A DNA stretch of 64,000 nucleotides. Source: CAMYMQ01 sp963730305 (lineage in GTDB: Bacteria > Pseudomonadota > Alphaproteobacteria > Bin65). The notes beneath the pieces were generated by a model. It was not told the DNA's origin. It did no database searches and worked only from the letters and a program-made list of their open reading frames with translations. This document shows, piece after piece, positions 54,206 through 62,840 of this stretch; positions within the stretch are counted from its first letter, which is position 1; every line of letters starts with the position of its first letter. The stretch lies in the NCBI GenBank assembly GCA_963730305.1, contig CAVSRB010000003.1:186001-250000 (forward strand). Reading direction: 5' to 3'. The position numbers were made by a program, and so were the translations under genes.

Positions 54206-54254
54206 CGGTCGGCGCTCACGGTCGGCGCTCACGGTCGGCTCCGGTCGGCGCTCG
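54206..54254. repeat. 13-base tandem repeats near a gene 3' end
   Basis: CGGTCGGCGCTCA at 54206-54218 and 54219-54231, a shortened copy at 54232-54240, and CGGTCGGCGCTCG at 54242-54254, leading into the stop of the hypothetical gene at 54258. Non-coding. Confidence 0.8.
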
Positions 54255-54257
54255 CGG

Positions 54258-54638
54258 TCAGCTCTCGCGGTCGGCGTCGATGCGGAGCTCGGCGGCGAGC
54301 CCGGTCAGCTCGGCCCGCTCGAAGTCGAGGTCGTCCCGCTCCCGCCGGGTCGCTCCCCGGCGGTCCCCGGCGAGCTGGTCGACCACCTCGTCGATCACCG
54401 CGGCGACCGTGCGTCCGGTCGCGGCCGGCACGTCGGCGAACACCACCTCGCGTTCCATCATCAGGTCTGAGAAGGCGTCGAAGTCCTCGGTGCGCAGCCG
54501 CTCAAGCTCGGCATCGAGCAGCTTCCAGTCGCCCGCCCACTCGCGGTACAGGACCCGGCGGTCGGGCGCGTCATTGCGGGTCTCCTCGAGCCGGACCATG
54601 ACCCGCACGAACTGCCAGGTGGTGAAGGCGATGCGCAT
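54258..54638 (-). CDS. Hypothetical protein
   Basis: A 126-residue soluble, strongly acidic and helical protein (Glu-Arg-Leu-Arg-Thr-Glu-Asp-Phe-Asp-Ala-Phe-Ser-Asp, then Ala-Val-Ile-Asp-Glu-Val-Val-Asp-Gln-Leu). No known domain is recognised. It follows mgtE by 13 bases on the same strand, so it is likely co-transcribed. Confidence 0.55.
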   Translation of the reverse strand: MRIAFTTWQFVRVMVRLEETRNDAPDRRVLYREWAGDWKLLDAELERLRTEDFDAFSDLMMEREVVFADVPAATGRTVAAVIDEVVDQLAGDRRGATRRERDDLDFERAELTGLAAELRIDADRES

Positions 54639-54651
54639 GGACCGGGACCCG

Positions 54652-56067
54652 CTAGAGCAGGATGAGGGTCGCGAGACCGAGGAAGGTGAAGAAGCCGACG
54701 ACGTCGGTCACCGTGGTCAGGATCACGGTCGAGGCCACCGCCGGATCGATGCCGCGCCGGTCCATGAACAGGGGGATCAGCGCGCCGGCCAGCCCGGCGA
54801 CGACCAGATTGGTGATCATGGCGACGCCGATGACGACGCCGAGCATGGCTTCGGAGAACCACACCCCGGCGATCACCCCCATGATGATGGCGAAGAGGAA
54901 TCCGTTGACCAGGCCGACCATGCCCTCCTTGACCACGAACCGCCAGGCGGTGCCGGCGCCGAACTGGCGCATGGCGATGGCGCGGACGGTCACGGTCAGC
55001 GTCTGGGTGCCGGCGTTGCCGCCCATCGAGGCGACGATCGGCATCAGCACCGCCAGCGCGACCGCCTGTTCGATGGTCCTGGCGAAGATGCCGATCACCG
55101 CCGAGGCCAGGATCGCGGTGCCCAGATTGACGCCGAGCCAGGTGAAGCGCGACCGGGTGGTCGCCAGCGCGTCCTGGTAGAAGTCGCGCTCGCGCAGGCC
55201 GGCGAGCTTGAGCAGGTCCTCTTCCGCCTCTTCGTCGATGACGTCGACGACGTCGTCGACCGTGACCATGCCGACCAGCCGCCCCTGGCCGTCGATCACC
55301 GGCGCCGAGACCAGGTCGCGGTCGCGGAACAGGATGGCGACGTCTTCCTGGTCCATGGTCGCGGGCACGTTGGTCACGTCGGTATCCATGATCTCGCGCA
55401 CCCGGACCGGCCGGCGCGTGCGCAGCAGCCTGTTCAGGGCGAGCTTGCCGACCGGCTGGCGGGTCCGGCCGTCGACCACGAAGATATCGTAGAAGTCGAC
55501 CGGCAGGTCCTTGTCCTCGCGCATGTGGTCGATGGTCTCGCCGACGGTCCAGCTCTGCGGCACCGCGACGAAGTTGCGCTGCATGAGCCGGCCGGCGCTG
55601 TCCTCGGGAAAGCCCAGGCCTTCCTCGATCGCGTCGCGGTCGGCGCCGCCGACCTCGCCGAGCACTTCCGAGACCACCTTGTGGTCGAGGTCCTCCAGGA
55701 TCTCGACCGCGTCGTCGGTCTCCAGGCCGCGCACGGCGGCGGCGATCTGGCGGGTGTCGAGCAGCTCGACGACCTCGTCGCGAACGGCGTCGTCGAGCTC
55801 GGTCAGCACCTCGGGCGCGAGCGTGCGGCGGGTCGCGTCGACCACACGACGGCGGTCGTCGCGGTCGAGCCGCTCCAGCAGGTCGGCGACGTCGGAATAG
55901 TGCAGCGGATGGATCAGCCGGCGGACGCGCTTGCCGTCCTCGGCGCGGGCGGCGTCGACGATGGCGTCGACCACGGCCGGCTTGAGGCCGTAGAGCGGCG
56001 CCGCCATGATCTTCTTCTTCCGCTTCTTGCGGGGATGCGCGTCGGCGACTTTGACGTCGGGCTCCAT
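54652..56067 (-). CDS. mgtE: Magnesium transporter MgtE
   Basis: A 471-residue Mg2+ channel. Order: MgtE_N superhelix (residues 45-145), two CBS domains (about 150-270), a connecting helix, and five C-terminal transmembrane helices. The pore region Val-Ala-Ser-Met-Gly-Gly-Asn-Ala-Gly-Thr-Gln-Thr is the family signature. The first 20 residues are Lys/Arg-rich. ATG 56067 fits the domain layout. CBS domains sense cytosolic Mg2+. Confidence 0.95.
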   Translation of the reverse strand: MEPDVKVADAHPRKKRKKKIMAAPLYGLKPAVVDAIVDAARAEDGKRVRRLIHPLHYSDVADLLERLDRDDRRRVVDATRRTLAPEVLTELDDAVRDEVVELLDTRQIAAAVRGLETDDAVEILEDLDHKVVSEVLGEVGGADRDAIEEGLGFPEDSAGRLMQRNFVAVPQSWTVGETIDHMREDKDLPVDFYDIFVVDGRTRQPVGKLALNRLLRTRRPVRVREIMDTDVTNVPATMDQEDVAILFRDRDLVSAPVIDGQGRLVGMVTVDDVVDVIDEEAEEDLLKLAGLRERDFYQDALATTRSRFTWLGVNLGTAILASAVIGIFARTIEQAVALAVLMPIVASMGGNAGTQTLTVTVRAIAMRQFGAGTAWRFVVKEGMVGLVNGFLFAIIMGVIAGVWFSEAMLGVVIGVAMITNLVVAGLAGALIPLFMDRRGIDPAVASTVILTTVTDVVGFFTFLGLATLILL

Positions 56068-56163
56068 GGGACCTCCGCACCTTCGTCGTTGCCGCGCGCC
56101 CGAACAGACGGCGTTACCGGGAAAAATTGAAGGCTCGTGCGTGATGCAGAGCCTGTCCGAAGT

Positions 56164-56250
56164 TGGTGCGGTCGAGAAGACTCGAACTTCCACGGGCTTT
56201 CGCCCACAGCGACCTCAACGCTGCGCGTCTACCAATTCCGCCACGACCGC
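56164..56250 (-). tRNA. tRNA-Leu (anticodon GAG)
   Basis: An 87-base tRNA with encoded CCA. The acceptor stem GCGGTCG pairs with the 3' side before discriminator A; the anticodon stem CAGCG/CGCTG closes a loop TTGAGGT with anticodon GAG; a long variable arm (GTGGGCGAAAGCCCGT) marks a class II leucine tRNA; the T arm carries GTTCGAGTC. It lies between mgtE and lipB. Confidence 0.95.
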
Positions 56251-56421
56251 ATGTCCAATTTCGGAAGACCGCCCCCCGGCACCGACAGGTACCATCGAGG
56301 ACGGGCCCCGCTTACTTTGGCCCGCTGGGATACCAAATCAAGACGGCACCCGCAAGCCGCTGCGGGCGGCGGCGTGCGCGACTTGCGCCCGCTCCGCCGC
56401 GGCGCTATCGCATGGAGCGAC

Positions 56422-57160
56422 ATGACCGCTGCCCCGCCCGCCCCGATGCCTCGACGCCGCGCCAGAATGGCGCGTCGCCGCGCGCCCGGTCGACTATGCC
56501 GAGGCCGTCGCGGCGATGGAGGCGCGGGTCGCCGCGATCCGCGCCGGCGCGGCGCCGGAGCTGGTCTGGCTGCTCGAGCACCCGCCGGTGTTCACCGCGG
56601 GCACCAGCGCCCGCGACGCCGACCTGCTCGACGACCTCGGCCTGCCGGTCCACCGCACCGGCCGCGGCGGCCAGTTCACCTATCACGGCCCCGGCCAGCG
56701 GGTCGCCTACGTGCTGCTCGACCTCGACCGGCGCGGCCGCGACCTGCACCGGTTCGTGACCAGTCTCGAAGGCTGGCTGATCGACGCGCTGGCGCAATTC
56801 GGCGTTCATGGAGAGCGGCGCGCGGGCCGGGTCGGCATCTGGGTCGACCGGTCGGAGGACCTGGGGCCCGGGCGGGAGGACAAGATCGCGGCGATCGGCG
56901 TACGGGTTCGCCGCTGGGTCAGCTATCACGGGGTCGCGCTGAACGTCGATCCGGACCTGGACCGCTTCGCCGGCATCGTGCCCTGCGGCATCGCCGACCC
57001 GAAGCTGGGCGTCACCTCGCTCGCCGCGCTCGGCCGACCGGCAGCGCTGGCGGACGTCGATGCCGCCCTGCGGGGCACCTTTACTCGATGGTTTCCGGAC
57101 CCCGCAGCATCGGCCCCGCCTCGGACTCGCGCACGAACAGGATCAGCCAGATCGCGCTGA
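56422..57160 (+). CDS. lipB: Lipoyl(octanoyl) transferase (one frameshift at the N-terminus)
   Basis: Transfers octanoyl from ACP to lipoyl domains. Motifs: Glu-His-Pro-Pro-Val-Phe-Thr-Ala-Gly-Thr, Arg-Gly-Gly-Gln-Phe-Thr-Tyr-His-Gly-Pro-Gly-Gln, and the catalytic Cys in Val-Pro-Cys-Gly-Ile with the Lys of Pro-Lys-Leu-Gly-Val-Thr-Ser-Leu. ATG 56422 opens another frame; a net +1 within about 56445-56462 would join it to Ala-Pro-Glu-Trp-Arg-Val. Without correction the only ATG in the main frame is 56516, which loses the first strand. The 3' end overlaps the convergent MaoC gene by 80 bases. Confidence 0.9.
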
Positions 57161-57605
57161 GCGCCGCCTTCTCGGTCTTCTCGGTGTCGATCGTCACCCG
57201 GCACTTGAACCACCAGCGGCCGGCGCCGCGCGGCTTGACGTCGACCAGGTGCGTGCGCAACCGAATGCGATCGCCGACCATCACCGGCGCCAGGAAGCGG
57301 ACCCGCTCGAAGCCGAGGTTGATGCCGTAGTCGACGCCGTCGGGCTGCAGGTCGGCCATCAACGACAGGTGGCTGAGCATCGACAGGGTCAGGAAACCGT
57401 GCGCGATCGGGCCGCCGAACGGGCTATTGGCCTTGGCCCATTCCGGATCGATGTGGAGCGGGTTCTGGTCGCTGGTCGCCTCGCCGAACAGGTCGACGCG
57501 CGTCTGGTCGACCTCGAGCCAGTCGCTCGACCCGAGCGACTTGCCGATATAGGGCTCGAAACTGTCGATGTGATAGGGAACGCCTTCGATAGGGTTTCGA
57601 GCCAT
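57081..57605 (-). CDS. MaoC-like hydratase
   Basis: A 174-residue hotdog-fold enoyl-CoA hydratase-type protein. The hydratase-2 motif is Thr-Ser-Asp-Gln-Asn-Pro-Leu-His-Ile-Asp-Pro, followed by Ile-Ala-His-Gly-Phe-Leu-Thr-Leu. It would hydrate a 2-enoyl-CoA or act in acyl-chain metabolism. It follows the acylphosphatase gene by 14 bases and overlaps lipB tail to tail. Confidence 0.87.
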   Translation of the reverse strand: MARNPIEGVPYHIDSFEPYIGKSLGSSDWLEVDQTRVDLFGEATSDQNPLHIDPEWAKANSPFGGPIAHGFLTLSMLSHLSLMADLQPDGVDYGINLGFERVRFLAPVMVGDRIRLRTHLVDVKPRGAGRWWFKCRVTIDTEKTEKAALSAIWLILFVRESEAGPMLRGPETIE

Positions 57606-57619
57606 AACTCCCGACCTGC

Positions 57620-57913
57620 TCAGACCGTCGCCGTCTGGCGAAAACCATCCGAACCATCGTCGAGGCCGAGCTGCTCGCGCACCGCGGTGACGTGGGCCGC
57701 TGCCGGCCCATTGTGGCACGCGGCGATCATTTCGCCTACGGCCCTCCCCTCGCCGATGAACAGGGCCTCCACGGTGCCGTCGCGGCGGTTCCGAACCCAT
57801 CCGCGCAAACCGCGCGCGTTGGCTTCGTCGACCGTCCACCCCCGGAACCAGACCCCCTGCACGCGACCCTCGATGATGACGTGGACCGCGACGGACGGTT
57901 GATCGCCGTTCAT
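57620..57913 (-). CDS. Acylphosphatase
   Basis: A 97-residue acylphosphatase hydrolysing carboxyl phosphates. Active-site Arg in Gly-Arg-Val-Gln-Gly-Val-Trp-Phe-Arg-Gly-Trp and Asn in Gly-Trp-Val-Arg-Asn-Arg-Arg-Asp-Gly-Thr-Val-Glu-Ala. Length is right for the family. Upstream of the MaoC-like gene on the same strand. Confidence 0.92.
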   Translation of the reverse strand: MNGDQPSVAVHVIIEGRVQGVWFRGWTVDEANARGLRGWVRNRRDGTVEALFIGEGRAVGEMIAACHNGPAAAHVTAVREQLGLDDGSDGFRQTATV

Positions 57914-57993
57914 CAGGCTGTAATACCGTAACCCTGCCGTTTTTCAACTCCGGCTTTGGCCACGCGGGGCGCCGACGAGCCGCCGGCCGGCCG

Positions 57994-58905
57994 TCACTCC
58001 TTGCCTTCGTTCATCGACGGGTTCCAGTCGACGACGCGATTGCGGCCCTGTTCCTTGGCGACGTAGAGCGCCTTGTCGGCGCGGTCGATCGACTGTTCGA
58101 CCGCCAATTCGGCGTCGAGCAGGGCCATCCCGAAGGAAACCGTGACGGTGAAGGCCCCCTTCTCGTCGGAATTTTGCGCCAGCACCTCGATCTCCGCGCG
58201 CAGCCGGTCGATGACGTCGTGACCGGTCTTCAGGTCAGTGTCCGACAAGCAGATCAGGAATTCCTCGCCGCCGTAGCGGAAGACCCGGTCGTACGGGCGC
58301 ATGTTGGCCATCAAAAGGTGGGCGACGCCGGTCAGCACGTGATCCCCGACGACGTGGCCGTAGGTGTCGTTCACCTCCTTGAAGTGATCGATGTCCATCA
58401 TGGCGATCGTGCAGTCGTGGACGCCGCGCCGGACGAACTGTTGCTGTTCGCGAAGCTTGGTCAGCATGGCGAACCGGCTCGGCGTCCCGGTCAGCGGATC
58501 GAGGTTGAACAGCGTTTCCTGAATCTCGTGCTGGACGGTCGCGATCTCCAGACGCAACCGTTTCAAGGCGGACACGAACCGCTCGAAATCTTCGATCGGG
58601 ATCGGCTGCTTGCGCGAGAACCGCTGCAGGATATGGGTCACGCATTCGTGCATGCGCTGATGTTCGACGCCAATTTCCGCAAAGCCGGCATGGTGTTCGA
58701 ACAGCGCGCTGCCGGACTGGTAGTACCATTGCCCGAACCGGCACAGCCGATGAGCATCCTCGCTGAGATCCCGCTCGTCTGGGGTCAGGCCGCAGATCAG
58801 GGTGCCGTACAGCCCCTCGGCCCACTGGTCGTGGTTGTAGGTCGCCTGCGCCAGTTCCTTGAGCGCCTCGCGCATCTCGTCGTTGGAAACGTTTGGAATG
58901 GGCAT
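57994..58905 (-). CDS. Diguanylate cyclase with N-terminal CZB zinc-binding domain (DgcZ-like)
   Basis: A 303-residue cytoplasmic protein that makes c-di-GMP. The N-terminal CZB domain has zinc ligands His25, Cys55, His82 and His86; these have the same spacing as the His22/Cys52/His79/His83 set known from E. coli DgcZ. The GGDEF domain starts at about residue 135 (Asp-Pro-Leu-Thr-Gly-Thr), with active site Gly-Gly-Glu-Glu-Phe at 212-216 and an inhibitory site Arg203-Pro-Tyr-Asp206 five residues before it. Zinc would be expected to inhibit the cyclase, as in DgcZ. ATG 58905 gives the full CZB domain. It is divergent from the hemerythrin gene. Confidence 0.9.
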   Translation of the reverse strand: MPIPNVSNDEMREALKELAQATYNHDQWAEGLYGTLICGLTPDERDLSEDAHRLCRFGQWYYQSGSALFEHHAGFAEIGVEHQRMHECVTHILQRFSRKQPIPIEDFERFVSALKRLRLEIATVQHEIQETLFNLDPLTGTPSRFAMLTKLREQQQFVRRGVHDCTIAMMDIDHFKEVNDTYGHVVGDHVLTGVAHLLMANMRPYDRVFRYGGEEFLICLSDTDLKTGHDVIDRLRAEIEVLAQNSDEKGAFTVTVSFGMALLDAELAVEQSIDRADKALYVAKEQGRNRVVDWNPSMNEGKE

Positions 58906-59156
58906 GTCGTTCCTTCGAGCGATCGGCGGGTGGTTTAGGTCGGCATGGCACCGGCCGTCCGCGCGTTGCCGAACGGTCCGCGAGCCGCCGTGGGGATGAT
59001 AGCCCGACACGTGCTGCGAGAGAACAAGTGCCGCCGCTCCGATCACGGCGCACCGGTCCCCCGGCATCGCCGGGGTGCGACCAGTGGGGCCTTGCCCGCG
59101 CCGGGCAGACATGCGATTCGGGGCCTGCGTGGCCACGGCAGCGGTAGGGGCGACGA

Positions 59157-59727
59157 ATGCCGGAAGTGATGACTCGGCTCCGCGAGGAGCATCGACATAT
59201 CGCCGAGCTCCTGCGGGGCGCTCGAACGCCAGCTCGCCCGCTTCGACGCGGCGGAGCAGCCCGACTACGACATCCTCGCCGCGATCGCCGACTATTTCGT
59301 CGGCTTCCCCGACGGCTGCCACCATCCCAAGGAAGACCTGATCTACCGCGCCATGTGCGCCCGCGACCCGTCGAGCAAGGAGACGATGACCGACCTGCTC
59401 GCCGAGCACGCCCGGATCGGCGCCGAGGCGCGGCACTTCCAGGAAGCGGTCCAGAACGTCCTCAACGAGGTCGAGGTCTCCCGCGACGCCTTCGACGACG
59501 CCGCCAGGCAGTTCATCGGCCACCAGCGCCGGCACCTCCAGATGGAAGAGCAGCATTTCTTCCCCAAGGCGCTGGAGACCCTGACCGACGCCGATTGGGC
59601 CGAGATCGACCAGCAGGTCACCGACGAGACCGATCCCGTGTTCGGCAGCGACGCCGCCGGCGAGTACGCCGCCCTGCGCGACGACATCCTGAAGTGGCAG
59701 GCGGAAAGCGACGCCGCGAAGGCCTGA
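59157..59727 (+). CDS. Hemerythrin-domain protein (one frameshift)
   Basis: A 189-residue four-helix bundle with a diiron hemerythrin (HHE) signature: Glu-Glu-His-Arg-His-Ile near residue 10, His-His-Pro-Lys-Glu-Asp-Leu-Ile-Tyr near residue 60, and His-Arg-Arg-His-Leu-Gln-Met-Glu-Glu-Gln-His-Phe-Phe. The frame changes at a G run 59215-59218; dropping one G gives Leu-Leu-Arg-Ala-Leu-Glu-Arg-Gln-Leu-Ala. A shorter reading from ATG 59353 would miss the first iron ligands. Possible role in oxygen or NO sensing; it lies next to the diguanylate cyclase but on the other strand. Confidence 0.85.
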
Positions 59728-59824
59728 ACCGCCGCGCGCTAACCGAATGACAACCATTTTGCTGCTGTAATCGGCCGCCGATAGCGGGCCCAGCCGGGCC
59801 CGCGCGACTGTTGGGGGCGGCCGC

Positions 59825-60449
59825 ATGGCCGAGATCGTTGATTTGCAGGGCCGGTCGGGCGGGCGACCCGACCCGGAGCCGCCGCGCAAGCCGGCCAAGC
59901 GGCGCGCGCGCAAGCGCGCGGCCGACAAGCGCCGGCCCGAGCAGCGCCAGGCGGAACGCCGGAAAGCCGACCGGCGACGGACCGCCCGCCGGCGGATCGA
60001 CCGGGTGCTGCCGCTGCTGATGGCCGTCGTCGGCCTGGCGGTCGGCGCGGTCGGCGCGCTGATGGTGCGCACCCAGGACGTCACCAGCCCGCCCTTCGGC
60101 GGCCGGTTCGCCCTGTGCGGCAACGGCGTCTGGCAGCAATGTGTCGTCGACGGCGACACCATCCGCTTCGCCGGGGCGACGATCCGGCTGGCCGACATCA
60201 ACGCCCCCGAGACCCGCGGCGCGCAATGCCCGTCCGAGCGGGCGCTGGGCAACCGGGCCAGCGCTGCGGCTGCGCGCCCTGCTCAACGAAGGGCCGTTCA
60301 CCCTGGTCCGCGCCGGATCGCGGGACCTCGACCGCTACGGCCGCAAGCTGCGCGTGATCCGCCGCGACGGCCGCTCGATCGGCGCGGTGCTGGTCGCCGA
60401 GGGGCTGGCCCGGCGCTGGTCCGGCCGGCGGCAGAGCTGGTGCCGGTAA
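59825..60449 (+). CDS. Membrane-anchored thermonuclease-family protein (one frameshift)
   Basis: A 207-residue protein with a very basic N-terminal tail (residues 20-58, Arg/Lys-rich), one transmembrane helix (about 60-80) and a staphylococcal nuclease-like domain outside: Val-Asp-Gly-Asp-Thr-Ile-Arg and Arg-Leu-Ala-Asp-Ile-Asn-Ala-Pro-Glu-Thr carry the metal and catalytic residues, and Asp-Arg-Tyr-Gly-Arg the final Arg. A net +1 near 60262 splits it; dropping one base gives Asn-Arg-Ala-Ala-Leu-Arg-Leu-Arg-Ala-Leu-Leu-Asn. Probable phosphodiesterase on nucleic acid. Confidence 0.8.
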
Positions 60450-60510
60450 ACCTGCCGGTAAACCTGGGTCTTGCCCTTCACGTCGCGCGATTAGACCATA
60501 ACTCCTTGGC

Positions 60511-62178
60511 ATGAATGTTTCCGACGTCCTGCTCAAGATCCTTGCCGGACACGGCGTCCGGCACCTGTTCGGCATCCCCGGCGACGCCATCAACGACGTG
60601 ATCGACGCGATCCGCCGCCAGGACGCGATCACCTTCGTCGGCGTCCGCCACGAGGAAGCCGGCGCCTTCGCCGCCTCGGCCCAGGCCAAGCTGACCGGGC
60701 AGCTCACCGCCTGCATGGGCACGGCCGGGCCCGGCGCGGTCCACCTGCTCAACGGCCTCTACGACGCCCGGCTCGACCACGCCCCGGTGCTCGCCATCAC
60801 CGGCCAGATCGCGACCGGCTTCATCGGCACCCACCACCACCAGGAGGTCAACCTCGAGCGGCTGTTCGCCGACGTCGCGGTCTACAGCCGGACCGTGACC
60901 ACCGAGGACCAGGTGCCGGACGTCTTCCTGGAGGCGTGCCGCGCCGCGATCGTCCACCGCGGCGTCGCCCATATCGTGCTGCCGACCAACGTCGCCGGCC
61001 GCAGCGCCAGCATCAAGACCGACCGGCCGCTGCGGACGCCGGTGGCGGGCACGATCGCGCCCTCGCCCGCCGACAGCGCGGCGGCGATCGAGTTGATCGA
61101 CGCCGCGGCCAAGCCCGTGATCCTGGCCGGCATCGGCTGCGCCGGGGCGCGCGACGCCCTGGTCGCCTTCGCCGAGGCCGTGAAGGCGCCGATCGTCCGG
61201 ACGCTCAAGGCCAAGGAGGTGATCGACGACGGCCACCCGCTGTGCATCGGCGGGCTCGGCATGCTCGGCGGACGGCCCGGGGTCAAGGCGATGGACGCCT
61301 GCGACCTGCTGGTCATGGCCGGCACCGACTTCCCCTACGGCGACTTCTATCCCCACGACGCCAAGACCATCCAGATCGACACCCAGCCGACGCGGATCGG
61401 CCGGCGCCACCCGGTCGACGTCGCGCTGGTCGGCGACGCCGGCCCGACCCTGACCACGCTGGCCGCGGGCATCGACGGCGACCGCCCGGGCGATTTCCTG
61501 TCGGCGATGCAGCAGGCGATGCGCGACTGGCTCGACGACCAGGACGAGGCCGAGCGCTCCGACGCAGTGCCGATCCACCCGCCGCGGATCATGCGCGCGC
61601 TGTCCGAGGCGGCGCCCGACGACGCCATCTTCCTGAGCGACACCGGGACGGTCACCGCCTGGTCGGCGCGCCACCTGCGGCTCAAGCCCGGCCAGCGCTA
61701 CGCCCTGTCGGGCAACCTGGCATCGATGGCCTTCGCCCTGCCCGCGGCGCTCGGCGCGCAGCTCGCCTATCCCGACCGGCGCGTGTTCGCGCTCGCCGGC
61801 GACGGCGGCTTCGCCATGCTGATGGGCGATTTCGTGACCGCGGTGCGCTACGACCTGCCGATCGTGGTGATCGTGCTGAACAACCGCAAGCTCGCCTTCA
61901 TCAAGCTGGAACAAGAGGCCAAGGGCCTGCCCGACTGGGGCACCGAACTGATTAACCCCGACTTCGCCGCGGTGGCCACCGCCTGCGGCGGCCTCGGCCT
62001 GTCGGTCGAGCGGCCGGAAGACCTGGCGCCGGCGCTGGAAACCGCGATCGCCGCCAACCGCCCGGCGGTAATCGACGTCGCGGTCGACCCCAACGCGCTG
62101 ATCCTGCCGCCCAAGATCACGGTGAGCCAGGCGGCCCATTTCGGCCTCGCCAAGATCCGCGAGGCCTTCGGCACATAG
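60511..62178 (+). CDS. Thiamine-diphosphate enzyme, pyruvate oxidase (PoxB) type
   Basis: A 555-residue three-domain ThDP enzyme. The N-terminal catalytic Glu lies in Val-Arg-His-Glu-Glu-Ala-Gly-Ala-Phe-Ala; Pro-Gly-Asp-Ala-Ile-Asn comes earlier; the C-terminal ThDP motif is Gly-Asp-Gly-Gly-Phe-Ala-Met-Leu-Met-Gly-Asp...Leu-Asn-Asn. The start Asn-Val-Ser-Asp-Val-Leu and the Phe-Gly-Ile-Pro-Gly-Asp motif resemble pyruvate:quinone oxidoreductase more than acetolactate synthase, and no IlvN-like small subunit follows. The C-terminal membrane-binding peptide of E. coli PoxB is not evident. Substrate pyruvate is likely but not proven. Confidence 0.82.
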   Translation: MNVSDVLLKILAGHGVRHLFGIPGDAINDVIDAIRRQDAITFVGVRHEEAGAFAASAQAKLTGQLTACMGTAGPGAVHLLNGLYDARLDHAPVLAITGQIATGFIGTHHHQEVNLERLFADVAVYSRTVTTEDQVPDVFLEACRAAIVHRGVAHIVLPTNVAGRSASIKTDRPLRTPVAGTIAPSPADSAAAIELIDAAAKPVILAGIGCAGARDALVAFAEAVKAPIVRTLKAKEVIDDGHPLCIGGLGMLGGRPGVKAMDACDLLVMAGTDFPYGDFYPHDAKTIQIDTQPTRIGRRHPVDVALVGDAGPTLTTLAAGIDGDRPGDFLSAMQQAMRDWLDDQDEAERSDAVPIHPPRIMRALSEAAPDDAIFLSDTGTVTAWSARHLRLKPGQRYALSGNLASMAFALPAALGAQLAYPDRRVFALAGDGGFAMLMGDFVTAVRYDLPIVVIVLNNRKLAFIKLEQEAKGLPDWGTELINPDFAAVATACGGLGLSVERPEDLAPALETAIAANRPAVIDVAVDPNALILPPKITVSQAAHFGLAKIREAFGT

Positions 62179-62234
62179 CGCCGGGTCGCCTCGCTCGCCG
62201 GCGCGGCTCCCGATAATCCGGACGCCGCGCATTG

Positions 62235-62296
62235 TGTGACATTTTTCTCACAAATCGCCCGATCCAATGAAATATTTCATAGTTTTGTGAAATATT
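62235..62296. promoter_or_regulatory. AT-rich palindromes upstream of the 134-residue gene
   Basis: TGTGA-N8-TCACA at 62235-62252, then ATGAAATATTTCAT (62267-62280, a perfect 14-base palindrome), then TGAAATATT at 62288-62296. AATATTTCA (62271-62279) and TGAAATATT also form a 9-base inverted repeat with an 8-base spacer. All lie 76-137 bases before the next gene and stand out in base composition. Probable promoter/operator; the TGTGA spacer is 8, not the 6 of CRP sites. Confidence 0.5.
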
Positions 62297-62371
62297 ACCG
62301 ATGTTTGCTTGTAATGCTGGCCACCTCCCGCTAACTCGGGTACAGGTTAACGATAACTGGGAGGACTGAGC

Positions 62372-62776
62372 ATGAACGTTCCCGCATGGGTCAAACCGGG
62401 CCTGACGGGCGCCGCCGCCGGCGCCATCGTGATCGCGATCGTCGGCTTCAGCGCCGGATGGGTCGTCTCCGGCAGCAAAGCCGCCAAGATCGCCGAGAAC
62501 CGGGCCGATACCGCGGTCGTGGCCGCACTGACGCCGATCTGCGTCGCCCAATTCAAGAGCATGACGATGGCGGCGAAGCCCGCCGACGACAAGGATGCGG
62601 CCAAGTCGATGCGCGGCGTCGCCCTCGCGGCGCTCCGCAAGGAGGATAGCTGGAAGCGTGGCGACTTCGTCGTCAAGCGGGGCTGGGCGACCATGCCCGG
62701 CAGCACCAAGGCGAACGTGGATGTCGCGAGCGCCTGCGCCGACCGCATCGTCAAGATGGCGGCACTGAAGAAGTAG
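62372..62776 (+). CDS. Single-pass membrane protein of unknown function
   Basis: A 134-residue protein with one N-terminal transmembrane helix (about residues 9-33, small residues) and a periplasmic domain with two cysteines (Pro-Ile-Cys-Val-Ala-Gln-Phe near residue 57; Ser-Ala-Cys-Ala-Asp near 121). Such small proteins are widespread among alphaproteobacteria without a known role. A good ribosome site (GGGAGGA) precedes ATG 62372. The upstream region carries AT-rich palindromes, so it is probably regulated on its own. Confidence 0.75.
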   Translation: MNVPAWVKPGLTGAAAGAIVIAIVGFSAGWVVSGSKAAKIAENRADTAVVAALTPICVAQFKSMTMAAKPADDKDAAKSMRGVALAALRKEDSWKRGDFVVKRGWATMPGSTKANVDVASACADRIVKMAALKK

Positions 62777-62840
62777 CCCGCCGCCGCCGCGGCAACCGCC
62801 CGAATCGCACGAACCAGTCGGGGCCCGACGCCGGCCGCTG

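Noticed and set aside
62235..62252. CRP/FNR site TGTGA...TCACA
   Set aside because: The spacer is 8 bases instead of 6, so it is not called as a CRP site; kept only as part of the palindrome cluster.
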